Shown here: one piece after another, positions 1-8,198 of the stretch
Layout: each line of letters opens with the position of its first letter
Numbering within the stretch: position 1 is the first letter of the stretch
NCBI GenBank assembly: GCA_038851035.1
Contig: JAWCLH010000012.1
Coordinates: forward strand, 1 to 64,000
DNA length: 64,000 nucleotides
Source of the DNA: Thermoplasmata archaeon
GTDB taxonomy: Archaea > Thermoplasmatota > DTKX01 > VGTL01
Reading direction: 5' to 3'
The notes under the pieces: generated by a model
Seen by the model: the letters and a program-made list of their open reading frames with translations, nothing else
Databases searched by the model: none
What the model was told of the DNA's origin: nothing
Position numbers and translations under genes: made by a program

Positions 1-76
1 GATGGCGTTTATAAGGAAGTTGAGACCCGGGGAAAGGAGGATTTATCTCCGGAACCACCCGGAGGACAAAAGGTGA
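1..76 (+). CDS. possible C-terminal end of an upstream gene (partial)
   Basis: A frame open from the window edge ends at TGA 74-76 and encodes a short, basic, arginine-rich tail (ends NHPEDKR). It could be the last 25 residues of a gene lying mostly outside the window. The product cannot be named. A second frame is also open across the edge and runs into the PHP gene, so the reading frame here is not certain. Confidence 0.25.
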   Translation, partial: MAFIRKLRPGERRIYLRNHPEDKR

Positions 77-150
77 TATATATTAGGACGAGAGGTACCT
101 GGATTCCCCGAGAGCAACTACTTTCGGGATATCACAGGATAGCTACCATT

Positions 151-160
151 ATATTTTATA
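151..160 (+). promoter_or_regulatory. TATA box of the PHP-domain gene
   Basis: ATATTTTATA is centred about 31 bases upstream of the ATG at 187. Archaeal transcription starts about 25-27 bases downstream of the box centre, so the transcript would have a leader of only a few bases. This spacing supports the ATG at 187 over the longer frame starting at 73. Confidence 0.5.
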
Positions 161-186
161 TCCTCGCTCGCTTTCCACGCCCCCAG

Positions 187-792
187 ATGTGCGGCTTCTT
201 TGATCTCCACGTCCACACCAAACGCTCACTCGACTCCTCCATCTCCCCCTCGGCGGCCCTAATAAGGGCAAGGGAGCTTGGGCTGCGTGGCCTAGCCCTC
301 ACAGACCACAATACCCTGACCATGGTGAGCAATCCGTATGAGGAGGTCTTGCTCGTTCCGGGCGCGGAGCTCTCGACCCCTTGGGGGGACCTCCTGGCGC
401 TCGGAATTCAGGAGCTTCCGCCTCCTGGCCTCTCTGTACCGGAAATTATAGACAGAGTTCATGCCCAGGGCGGAGCGGTGGTTATCCCTCACCCCTTCTC
501 CGGGGCTCTTACGTCCATCTGCATGAACGAGCGTGTTTTCGATATTATCGATAGGATAGATGGTCTGGAGGTGACGAGTCCCAAGGTGTCGGTTGACAAC
601 GCGAGGGCCCGGAGGGTGGCTGGTATGTATAAAAGGGCAGCGGTGGGAGGTTCGGACGCCCATTCTCTGGAAGGGCTGGGAAAAGGTCTCACCGTTTGCG
701 AAGCTATGGACCTCGATGGCCTTTTGAAAGCGATAAAAGAGGCAAGGACGGATGGAGTAGTCAGGACTTCAGGCGCAATTACCACACGCTGA
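187..792 (+). CDS. PHP-domain metal-dependent phosphoesterase
   Basis: This 201-residue protein opens with the PHP signature: the motif DLHVHT near residue 6, a TDHN motif near residue 37, HPF near residue 105, and a late GSDAH motif near residue 155. These His/Asp residues form the trinuclear metal site of PHP hydrolases, so a metal-dependent phosphoesterase is likely; the substrate is unknown. Short archaeal PHP proteins of about 200 residues are common and usually stand alone. The frame extends upstream to 73, but the extra residues are unlike the family, and a TATA box at 151-160 points to initiation at 187. tRNA-Leu follows on the same strand after 55 bases. Confidence 0.85.
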   Translation: MCGFFDLHVHTKRSLDSSISPSAALIRARELGLRGLALTDHNTLTMVSNPYEEVLLVPGAELSTPWGDLLALGIQELPPPGLSVPEIIDRVHAQGGAVVIPHPFSGALTSICMNERVFDIIDRIDGLEVTSPKVSVDNARARRVAGMYKRAAVGGSDAHSLEGLGKGLTVCEAMDLDGLLKAIKEARTDGVVRTSGAITTR

Positions 793-847
793 ACCACTTT
801 TTGCAATTTCAGCAATGTTTATGGATAGGAAGAACGTTCAATGGGGC

Positions 848-931
848 GCGAGGGTAGCCAAGCCTGGTCAAAGGCGTAGGACTCAAGATCCTATCCTGAG
901 TGGTTCGGGCGTTCGAATCGCCCCCCTCGCA
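848..931 (+). tRNA. tRNA-Leu (anticodon CAA)
   Basis: Cloverleaf read by eye. Acceptor GCGAGGG (848-854) pairs with CCCTCGC (924-930), followed by discriminator A at 931. The D-arm is GCC/GGC. The anticodon stem TAGGA/TCCTA encloses loop CTCAAGA, giving anticodon CAA. A long class II variable arm is present, and the T-arm GGGCG-TTCGAAT-CGCCC is perfect. The long variable arm plus CAA identifies leucine. No intron and no encoded CCA. Confidence 0.95.
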
Positions 932-2184
932 TTATCCCATAGGACAAATTAATGATGAGACTAGGAGGAACTTTCGCTGGATAGATTGAAAGGAGGGAAA
1001 GAGGCGAGAGGGTGAAGCGGAAGCCCCCTCTTCCCAGGCGTTCTTTGATTTTTCTGACCCCACTCCGCATTTATACTTATGGGCACCATAACTCTCCATC
1101 GGCTGGGGCGTCTTCAATTTTGGCCTCTCACGCTCTCCCGGCCCTCGGGTTGCCAGCCACCGCGATTTCCTACCCTCTGGTATCCACGGCACTGAGCCCT
1201 GGCATTCCACCCACGCCATTTTGTTCTTGCGGTTTGGTAATCCGCGGACCTTGTCCAGAATCTCCGCCGCCCAAACCAATCGCGTGCATGAAAGCAGAGG
1301 AAATTTACAATGAGCCTCTATGCCTTTGCCTTAATCATGGGCAACGCCGTGGGTTTTCGTATTGCAGGGAGGATTGCCGGAGGCGATAGTGTGGAGCTCT
1401 TGCGCGAAGAGTTCGGAATTAGGGCGGCCATCCAGCTCGCCTTCTTCACGCCATTCTCCCCCTCTTGGGATCGGGGCCGGGGAAGGAGGAGGCGCCGCTG
1501 GCGGTCCAGTGATGGTACTCAGGAGAATTCTCTCCTTTACCCTCCCCACCGCTGCCGCTGGCCTCGGCGCAGGGCTCCTCGTTCCCTTTTTCCTCGTCTG
1601 CCTCAAGTTGAGACCCGGCGCAGGTATTACAGCACTGATTTTCACCATCACCTAGCTATTCTGGGTCCTCGTCTTTCTCCAAGCCCCCAGTCTAATGGAG
1701 AGGACCGGTAGCGTCAAGAGTTTTTTTGGTCCAATATTTGGCCATGGCCCGCCTCCTCACGATACCCCCTCAGCCCCTCATTCGAATCCGCCGAACTCCA
1801 ATTTTACACCCATATGAATACGATGAACTTCTACCAGTCCCCTATCCTCACTACCGGTAGGTATCTAATGAGGCTCGTCAGTAAGGACCTTCAAAGGGCC
1901 GATGGCGCAACCAATCCTCTTTCCTAAGAAGTTCCCGCCCACCGCTCCCGTTCTGACAAAGCCCAAAAGAATATAATTTTGAGAGTCTTACCACTCTCTG
2001 GAGCGTTGTCCCTCCTCTACTATAAATTATATATTGTAAAGATTTCAAGGACCGCCACGGTACTTAAGGTGAAGTAGTAGAGATCATAAGGGGGGCCAAT
2101 CAGGGCCACTCAGATAACCCGCTCCGCTCATCTATCCTATTATTATTAATATATATGGCGCAATATAGTAAAAGGAATAGATAG
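932..2184. other. gene-poor stretch between tRNA-Leu and the secretion operon
   Basis: No intact gene is supported over about 1.25 kb. Open frames on both strands are short, overlapping and low in complexity. The only protein-like signal is the MFS-like remnant at about 1310-1733. From about 1735 to 2150 I see nothing recognisable apart from AT-rich tracts, for example near 1975 and 2020-2045. Confidence 0.5.
1310..1733 (+). pseudogene. degraded MFS transporter remnant
   Basis: One frame (ATG at 1512) reads LRRILSFTLPTAAAGLGAG then LLVPFF, resembling the start of the second half (TM7) of major facilitator permeases. It is interrupted by TAG at 1653-1655. The same frame resumes as FWVLVFLQAPSLMERTGSV, matching the TM8 and 'APRLAERFG' loop that normally follows. 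Upstream, in a different frame from 1310, comes a GNAVGF-RIAGRI glycine-rich segment that could be an earlier membrane helix. Stops and frame changes within a short region argue for a decayed gene rather than a functional one. The family call rests on pattern recognition only. Confidence 0.45.
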
Positions 2185-2194
2185 AAATATATAC
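2185..2194 (+). promoter_or_regulatory. TATA box of the secretion/pilus operon
   Basis: AAATATATAC is centred 37 bases ahead of the ATG at 2227, predicting a leader of about 12 bases. It is the last strong TATA-like element before the operon, in an AT-rich tract beginning near 2140. Confidence 0.5.
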
Positions 2195-2226
2195 AGTGAT
2201 GGCTCTAGCAATTAGCTGAGAGGTCC

Positions 2227-3915
2227 ATGGTAACCAGGGTTGAGAAGAAGACCGCATCTGGCCAGCCCCAGGGCACCATAGGGCGTCTAGCCTCCTCCTT
2301 TCTCAAGAACCGGCCAAGACGGATTTTATTGCCCAAAGCGAGTACGGTCGAGGAGATGGCGAAGCAGACGGAGCAGCAGAGAAAAAATCTACCTACCATC
2401 ATCCCCAAAATAACTAATGAAAAGCTCGAGGAAATCGAGATTCAACCCATTAAAGAGCCATTCTCTTTCGTCCGAATTCTTTACAATCGAGACTTAAATG
2501 AATACATATACGAAGTGATTGAGCCACAGCTCTCTCTCGAAGAGAGTAGAGTGCTTGATTTCCTAATGAAAGCGATGATAAAAACGATGGAGTACCATTT
2601 CGATGAGTCCACTGTGAAGGAGAAGGAGGATTATATTAAGAACCACATTCGCCAGCTTCTGAAAAAAATAGGCTTGGGCCTGAACGAGGTGACGCTGCAG
2701 AAGGTAACGTATTATATGATTCGGGACTTCGTTGGTTATGGACCCATTGACGTTCTCATGACCGACGAGCTAATAGAAGATATTTCCTGTGATGGTCCTG
2801 GAATTCCCCTGTTTATATATCACAAGAAATATGAGTCAATGCGCTCGAACATAGTGTTCAAGAACGACGCAGAACTCGATAGCTTTGTGATCAGCCTAGC
2901 CCAGAAGTGCGGCAAGCACATCTCTGTAGCGGAGCCGATGCTCGACGCCACCATCCCCGATGGCTCCAGGCTCCAAGCCACTCTGGCCCGAGAGGTCACC
3001 ACGCGGGGTTCATCCTTCACGATTAGGCGATTCCGAGCCAATCCCTTCACGCCCCCAGACCTCCTGAGGGTCAAAACGATGTCGGCGGAGATGCTGGCTT
3101 ATCTCTGGCTTGCCGTGGAACAAGGCGAGTCGATTGTCGTGTGCGGCGGCACGGCGTCCGGCAAGACCTCAACCCTGAACGCCATTCTTCTCTTCATCCC
3201 GCCCGCGATGAAAATCATCACCATTGAGGACACTAGGGAGATCAACCTTCCCCACGAGAACTGGATCGCGGGACTGACCAGAAGCGGCTTCGGCGCCCGT
3301 GGCCCCAATGGGAAACTCGCCGGCGAAATCGACATGTACGACCTGCTGAGGGCTGCGCTGAGGCAGAGACCTCAGTACTTAATAGTCGGCGAGGTCAGAG
3401 GCATCGAGACCTACACTATGTTCCAGGCGATGGCAACCGGGCACACGGTCTTCTCGACCATGCACGCCGATTCCGTTAAAAGCATGGTCTATAGGCTCGA
3501 GAACCCACCCATCAACCTGCCTAGAATTCTCCTCTCCTCGCTTAATATAGTGGTCATTCAGGCCCAGGTGAAGGTAGGCAAGGGAATCGCCCGCAGGATA
3601 AGGAGCATAGTCGAGATAGTGGGGATAGAGCAGGAGACAAACGAACTAATAACCAACACTGTGTATGTCTGGAACTCCGCGGACGACAACTTCACCTACA
3701 ACGGCCACTCCTTCCTTTTCGAGCGGATAATGAGCATGAAGAATATGACCACCAGCCAAATGAAGGAGGAGTTCAAGCGGCGGGTGGAGATAATCGAGTG
3801 GATGGGTAAGGCCAACGTGAGGAATTATATCGAGGTCGCCAGCATTATTTCGGCCTACTATAAGGACCCGGAGGCGACCATTAAAAAGGTCAGGAGCGAG
3901 CTGTATGGTACATAA
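2227..3915 (+). CDS. type II/IV secretion system ATPase (GspE/TadA/ArlI family), first copy
   Basis: Secretion ATPase of 562 residues that would power assembly or retraction of a type IV-like filament at the inner face of the membrane. Visible motifs: Walker A GGTASGKT (residues 307-314, Lys313), an Asp box IEDTREINLP, a Walker B-like YLIVGEVRG, and a His box ending FSTMHADS. The N-terminal part carries the Arg-rich FTIRRFR segment and the YEVIEPQL segment seen in archaeal members. It opens a four-gene operon; its last 11 bases overlap the next gene. A paralogue of almost equal length closes the operon, and the two are similar over their whole length. The filament type cannot be decided because no pilin or prepilin peptidase is in view. 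Confidence 0.93.
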   Translation: MVTRVEKKTASGQPQGTIGRLASSFLKNRPRRILLPKASTVEEMAKQTEQQRKNLPTIIPKITNEKLEEIEIQPIKEPFSFVRILYNRDLNEYIYEVIEPQLSLEESRVLDFLMKAMIKTMEYHFDESTVKEKEDYIKNHIRQLLKKIGLGLNEVTLQKVTYYMIRDFVGYGPIDVLMTDELIEDISCDGPGIPLFIYHKKYESMRSNIVFKNDAELDSFVISLAQKCGKHISVAEPMLDATIPDGSRLQATLAREVTTRGSSFTIRRFRANPFTPPDLLRVKTMSAEMLAYLWLAVEQGESIVVCGGTASGKTSTLNAILLFIPPAMKIITIEDTREINLPHENWIAGLTRSGFGARGPNGKLAGEIDMYDLLRAALRQRPQYLIVGEVRGIETYTMFQAMATGHTVFSTMHADSVKSMVYRLENPPINLPRILLSSLNIVVIQAQVKVGKGIARRIRSIVEIVGIEQETNELITNTVYVWNSADDNFTYNGHSFLFERIMSMKNMTTSQMKEEFKRRVEIIEWMGKANVRNYIEVASIISAYYKDPEATIKKVRSELYGT

Positions 3916-4942
3916 AGAGGAAAGGAAGAGGACCCTCTTCGAGAGGCTCGAAACGAAGCCTTCCGCTCCGATACAACCAGGAAGGGAGGACCAGCTCGCG
4001 AAGGCACGAATTCCCCATCAGGTCAAGCTCTCGCGCGGCACCGTTCCTTATCATGAGGCCCTCTCGAATTATCAGAAATACGCCAGAATTCTAATGTCCC
4101 CCTTCATAAAAAAGTATTTTTCCCATATAGGCGAGGGGTCCAAGCTAGAGATGGACCTCCTCAAAGCGCACATGAAGTTCAGGGTGGAGGACTTCCTCGC
4201 CTATGTCTGGTTCACCGTCTTCCTCCTCATCGCTGCTGCCCTGATTTCTGGAGTGATTATTGGGGCGCTAGCGCTCGCTTACAAAATTCCCACTCCCATC
4301 CTCCTGCTGGTCTACATCCTCCTCGCCCTGATGCCCCTGATAGCCTACATCGTGCTCATGCACACTCCCGCGAGCCGGGCTTCTAGCCGTGGGAAAGACA
4401 TAGATAAAAAGATAGCCCATGCCATGAACTTCATCTCGACCCTAGCCTCTGCTGACGTGACCATTGACGTCATCTTCAGCGAGCTTGCGAAACAAAAAAT
4501 ATATGGCGAGATACAGAAAGAGGCCCAGTGGATAACCCGGGACATAGAGCTGTTGGGCAAGGACGTTCTTACCGCCATTCGGGAGGCAGCGGCGCGCACA
4601 CCCTCAGCCAAGTTCCAGGACTTCCTTCAGGGCGTCGTGACAACCACTCTCTCCGGCGGCCAGCTCAAGCCCTACTTCATCCTCAAGGCTGAGCAGTACT
4701 CCAGGCTAGCGAAGCTGGAGAGCAAGAAGAACCAAGAGACCCTAGGCATGCTCGCCGAGAGCTTCGTTACCGTTGTGGTCGCCATGCCGCTCTTCCTTAT
4801 CGTCATGATGTCTCTCATGGCCTTGGTCGGGAAGACTTCCGGCTCTTCGATTCTGCTCCTCTACCTCATCGTTTTCCTGATGATTCCCTTATCCCAGTTT
4901 GGCTTCATCATCGCCATCCAGTCAATGACGGAGGAGGCGTAG
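3905..4942 (+). CDS. type II secretion system F (TadB/ArlJ-like) membrane protein, first half-type
   Basis: Membrane platform protein of 345 residues. It has a soluble N-terminal region of about 95 residues, two helices (about 98-126 and 130-152), a cytosolic T2SSF-type helical domain of about 120 residues (ending near residue 265), and two more helices near the C-terminus (about 280-300 and 315-335). The start overlaps the upstream ATPase stop by 11 bases and has a GGAG motif shortly ahead, typical of translational coupling. The following F-type protein begins two bases after its stop. ArlJ-like proteins often carry two such domains in one chain; here the two domains are on separate neighbouring genes. 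Confidence 0.85.
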   Translation: MVHKEERKRTLFERLETKPSAPIQPGREDQLAKARIPHQVKLSRGTVPYHEALSNYQKYARILMSPFIKKYFSHIGEGSKLEMDLLKAHMKFRVEDFLAYVWFTVFLLIAAALISGVIIGALALAYKIPTPILLLVYILLALMPLIAYIVLMHTPASRASSRGKDIDKKIAHAMNFISTLASADVTIDVIFSELAKQKIYGEIQKEAQWITRDIELLGKDVLTAIREAAARTPSAKFQDFLQGVVTTTLSGGQLKPYFILKAEQYSRLAKLESKKNQETLGMLAESFVTVVVAMPLFLIVMMSLMALVGKTSGSSILLLYLIVFLMIPLSQFGFIIAIQSMTEEA

Positions 4943-4944
4943 CC

Positions 4945-5874
4945 ATGGCTGAGCTCGCCTTCTGGAAGCAGACCAGGCCCATGACGCTCGAGGAGATTTA
5001 CGGGCCTAGAATAGAAAAGCAGACCAATTGGAGACTAATAATATATCTGATTGCGGGTGCTGTCTCGGCGGTGAACATTCTCGTGGCGGTGCTGATTCAG
5101 ACAGGTGTCGTAGAACTAGGCGCCCTCAAACCTTTGGATTTCCTCGTCATCGCTCTTCTATGCGCCATTGGCCCGTACGGCTTCTATGAACACCGCAGAT
5201 ACAAAAAAATAAAAGCGCTCGAGGAGAAGCTCCCAGACTTTCTAAGGGACCTGGCCGAGTCGGGGAAGTTCGGGATGACCCTCGCGGCGTCCATAAGGAC
5301 CGCCTCCAAAGGGAGGTATGGTGATCTCACACCCGAGATAAAGAGAATGGCCAATCAAATCGGCTGGGGAGTTTCGGCGACCGAGGCCCTCAGGCACTTC
5401 AGCGAGAGGCTCAACACCCCCCTCATCAACCGGACCTGCGGCATTATCATCAAGGCTTCGAATGCGGGGGGAAACGTTGCCGATATACTGACCCTCGTGT
5501 CAACGGACATTAAAGAGAATCAGATTATGCAGGCGGAGAAGGAGCTCAACATGAAGGCTTACATGGTCGTCATATACGTCGCCTTCTTCGTTTTCCTCGC
5601 GACCGTCCTCATTCTCAACGCCGTCTTCATCCCGCAGATAGAAGCCGCGGGTGGGACAGGGGCCTCGGAAATTTCCGCGGGCGGCATGACGACCGTCAAT
5701 GCCCAGCTGATTCCTCAGGTCAGGTTCATTTATCTGGCTTCGGCCCTCATTCATGGCATTGGCGACGGCGTTACCGCCGGAATTCTGGAGAATGGACAGA
5801 TACCCAATGGGCTGAGGCACAGCTTCTTCATGGTCCTGATCGCTTATCTGGCGCTGAGGGTGATGCTGATTTGA
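4945..5874 (+). CDS. type II secretion system F (TadC/ArlJ-like) membrane protein, second half-type
   Basis: Membrane protein of 309 residues with helices at about 28-52, 63-82, 208-232 and 290-309. The cytosolic segment between helices 2 and 3 has the classical T2SSF features: LPDFLRDLAES-GMTL, then a conserved ASNAGG-ADIL turn just before helix 3. It starts two bases after the stop of the preceding F-type gene and is followed after 41 bases by the second ATPase. The two F proteins are clearly different from each other, so a heteromeric platform is more likely than a recent duplication. It would sit in the cytoplasmic membrane and contact one or both ATPases. Confidence 0.85.
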   Translation: MAELAFWKQTRPMTLEEIYGPRIEKQTNWRLIIYLIAGAVSAVNILVAVLIQTGVVELGALKPLDFLVIALLCAIGPYGFYEHRRYKKIKALEEKLPDFLRDLAESGKFGMTLAASIRTASKGRYGDLTPEIKRMANQIGWGVSATEALRHFSERLNTPLINRTCGIIIKASNAGGNVADILTLVSTDIKENQIMQAEKELNMKAYMVVIYVAFFVFLATVLILNAVFIPQIEAAGGTGASEISAGGMTTVNAQLIPQVRFIYLASALIHGIGDGVTAGILENGQIPNGLRHSFFMVLIAYLALRVMLI

Positions 5875-5915
5875 TCCCGGTGAAGAGGCAAGAAGGGTCG
5901 AGAGGGTGGTGAGCA

Positions 5916-7616
5916 ATGGAGAAATCGGAAACCTCGGCGGCGAGCGAGCGCAAAACTCCGGCAGCGAGCCTTGCAGAGATGCTGGCCAGGAGAAAGCCCC
6001 GAAGAGTGATGCTGCCCAAGTCCTCCACCATTGAGGAGATGGAAGAGGTGACCAAGGAGGCGGAGCGGGCACCGACCATCATCCCCAGAATCACCGACCC
6101 CAAAATCGAGGAGATAGAGATTCGCCCAATTCGGGAACCCTACTCTTATGTGAGGATAACCCTTAACAGGGAGACAAATTCCTATTTGTACGAGGTTATC
6201 GAGCCGCAGCTCAACGAGAAGGAGAAGGAGATTCTCGCTTTTCTAAAGGACACTATATCCAAGACCCTCGACTACACCCTTGAAGAGGCCACCACAAAAG
6301 ACAAGGAAGAGTATCTCCGGAAGAGTATAGACGCCCTCCTCCTGAGCAGGGGCATCAAGCTCTCCGACACGTCAAAAGACAAAATCATGTACTATATCAT
6401 CCGTGATTTCGTCGGCTACGGAATCATAGATGTCATGATGATTGATCCGAACATCGAGGATATCTCCTGCGATGGGACTCGTGTCCCCATCTACATATTC
6501 CACAGAAAGTACCAGTCTATGAAATCCAACCTCGTATTCAACACCGACGACGAAGCGAATTCTTTCATCATCGGTCTCGCCCAGAAGTGCGGGAAAACGA
6601 TATCTGTTGCCGAGCCACTTCTCGACGCCACCGTGCCGGACGGTTCCCGCTTGCAGGCGACTCTGGCCCGCGAGGTGACGACTAGAGGAACCTCGTTCAC
6701 CATCAGGCGCTTCAGGGACAACCCCTTCACCCCCTGCGACCTGATGAGGATGAAAACGATGTCGGTGGACATCGTCGCCTACCTGTGGCTCGCGATAGAG
6801 CACGGAGAGTCGATGTTCGTTGTAGGGGGCACTGCAAGCGGAAAAACCACCACCCTAAACGCGCTCTTCCTTTTCATACCACCACAGATGAAGATAGTGA
6901 GCATCGAGGACACACGTGAGATAAATATTCCACACGAGAACTGGATTGCGGGCCTCACCCGTCAGGGGACAGGCGGGAAAGGCGGGTCGAAGACCGTCAG
7001 CGACATAGACATGTTCGAGCTGATGAGAGCGGCGATGCGCCAGCGTCCCCAGTACCTGATCGTGGGAGAGGTCAGAGGCAAGGAGGCCTACACGCTGTTC
7101 CAGGCCATGGCGACCGGCAAGACGGTCTACAGCACCATTCACGCCGACTCCGTGCGCTCGATGGTGCACAGGCTGGAGAACCCGCCCATCGAGCTTCCCC
7201 GACTTCTTCTCTCATCGCTCAATTTGGTTCTCCTCCAGGGGCAGGTGAAAGTCGGCAGGCAGATGACCAGGCGAGTCAAGGGCATAATAGAAATAGTGGG
7301 TATAGAACCGGAGACAAACGAGCTGATAACCAACACCGTTTTTTCATGGAACCCGGCTAATGATGTATTCACCTATAATGGCCACTCTTTCATGTTCGAA
7401 AAGATAATGTCGGCCAAGAACCTGACCAGTGAGCAGATGAAAGAGGAATACCAAAAGAGGATAGATGTACTTAATTACATGATGAAAATCAATGTGAGCA
7501 ATCATATCGAGTTCGCCAAGATAATCGCCGGGTTCTACAGAGACCCAGAAACCATGGTTTCCAAAGCCCGTCAGACCTTGTACGGCCCCAACTTACCGGA
7601 ACCAACCTCCCAATAG
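5916..7616 (+). CDS. type II/IV secretion system ATPase (GspE/TadA/ArlI family), second copy
   Basis: Secretion ATPase of 566 residues and a close paralogue of the ATPase that opens the operon. Walker A is GGTASGKT (Lys310), followed by the IEDTREINIP Asp box, YLIVGEVRG and YSTIHADS. The N-terminal KIEEIEIRPI and YEVIEPQL segments match the first copy almost position for position, so both arose by duplication. All catalytic motifs are intact, so both should be active. Two ATPases with two platform proteins suggests either a PilB/PilT-like extend/retract pair or two alternative engines; no retraction-specific motif could be assigned. Confidence 0.93.
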   Translation: MEKSETSAASERKTPAASLAEMLARRKPRRVMLPKSSTIEEMEEVTKEAERAPTIIPRITDPKIEEIEIRPIREPYSYVRITLNRETNSYLYEVIEPQLNEKEKEILAFLKDTISKTLDYTLEEATTKDKEEYLRKSIDALLLSRGIKLSDTSKDKIMYYIIRDFVGYGIIDVMMIDPNIEDISCDGTRVPIYIFHRKYQSMKSNLVFNTDDEANSFIIGLAQKCGKTISVAEPLLDATVPDGSRLQATLAREVTTRGTSFTIRRFRDNPFTPCDLMRMKTMSVDIVAYLWLAIEHGESMFVVGGTASGKTTTLNALFLFIPPQMKIVSIEDTREINIPHENWIAGLTRQGTGGKGGSKTVSDIDMFELMRAAMRQRPQYLIVGEVRGKEAYTLFQAMATGKTVYSTIHADSVRSMVHRLENPPIELPRLLLSSLNLVLLQGQVKVGRQMTRRVKGIIEIVGIEPETNELITNTVFSWNPANDVFTYNGHSFMFEKIMSAKNLTSEQMKEEYQKRIDVLNYMMKINVSNHIEFAKIIAGFYRDPETMVSKARQTLYGPNLPEPTSQ

Positions 7617-7958
7617 ATAAACGGGCACGCTCTAGCCACTTTATCGCGACATTTGCTCCCTAGCACGGTCCAGATTAGATATTCCCTGCGCAAATGTCGC
7701 GGAGGGAAGCCTAGGATTCTCAAGGATGGTTCCTCGTCCAAGGGCACCAACCGATTCTGCACTGAGGAAACTGAGCGCGAATGATGGCCCCCGGTCGGTC
7801 CACCGCGCCATATACGCGTTCTCACTTCTTCTTCCCCATTCTGCTCATTCCCCAATACCCATATTGATGTACAGGAATATATAATTTGCTACGGAATGTA
7901 GCATATGTAGCTTTTTAGTAGGGAAGGTTTGAAATAGTAGCACAGGTATATTATTGGC
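7617..7958. other. intergenic region ahead of the small RHH-like gene
   Basis: About 340 bases with no supported gene; a minus-strand frame at 7571-7855 looks like chance and overlaps the ATPase end. The last 100 bases are AT-rich, with TATA-like elements at 7875-7884 (GAATATATAA) and around 7910-7918 (TTTTTAGT) that could drive the downstream gene. I could not choose between them. Confidence 0.4.
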
Positions 7959-8150
7959 GTGGCTAAGAAGGTTAAGCAAGCTCAGTTCAACATCCGGATG
8001 GACCCGGAGCTGTACAGGCGTTATCGCGAATATTGCGAGGCCAATGGCCTGGACCCTGTTCTCCAGGTAATCAATTATATTCAGAGGCTTGTCCAGGCTA
8101 AGTACAATATTCAGGAGAAGCTCTGGGAGGTCATAAGGAAAGAAGGCTAG
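7959..8150 (+). CDS. small ribbon-helix-helix-like protein
   Basis: A 63-residue basic protein starting with GTG. Residues 7-13 (AQFNIRM) would form the beta strand and DPELYRRYREYCEANG plus the following helix the two helices of a ribbon-helix-helix fold, as in CopG/Arc-type DNA-binding dimers. No partner toxin gene is adjacent. It lies downstream of the secretion operon with its own AT-rich leader region, so it could be an independent regulator. Assignment rests on the strand-helix-helix pattern and size, not a specific family match. Confidence 0.6.
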   Translation: MAKKVKQAQFNIRMDPELYRRYREYCEANGLDPVLQVINYIQRLVQAKYNIQEKLWEVIRKEG

Positions 8151-8198
8151 GCGGTCGGGGTTTTATTTGGGGGTGGAGGGACTTCGTTTGACTTTCTT

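Noticed and set aside
292-815. Minus-strand frames opposite the PHP gene
   Set aside because: They are shadows of the PHP frame with arginine-rich, motif-free products.
1012-1389. 125-residue plus-strand frame in the gene-poor stretch
   Set aside because: Composition is low in complexity and proline/cysteine-rich, with no family pattern; treated as part of the decayed region.
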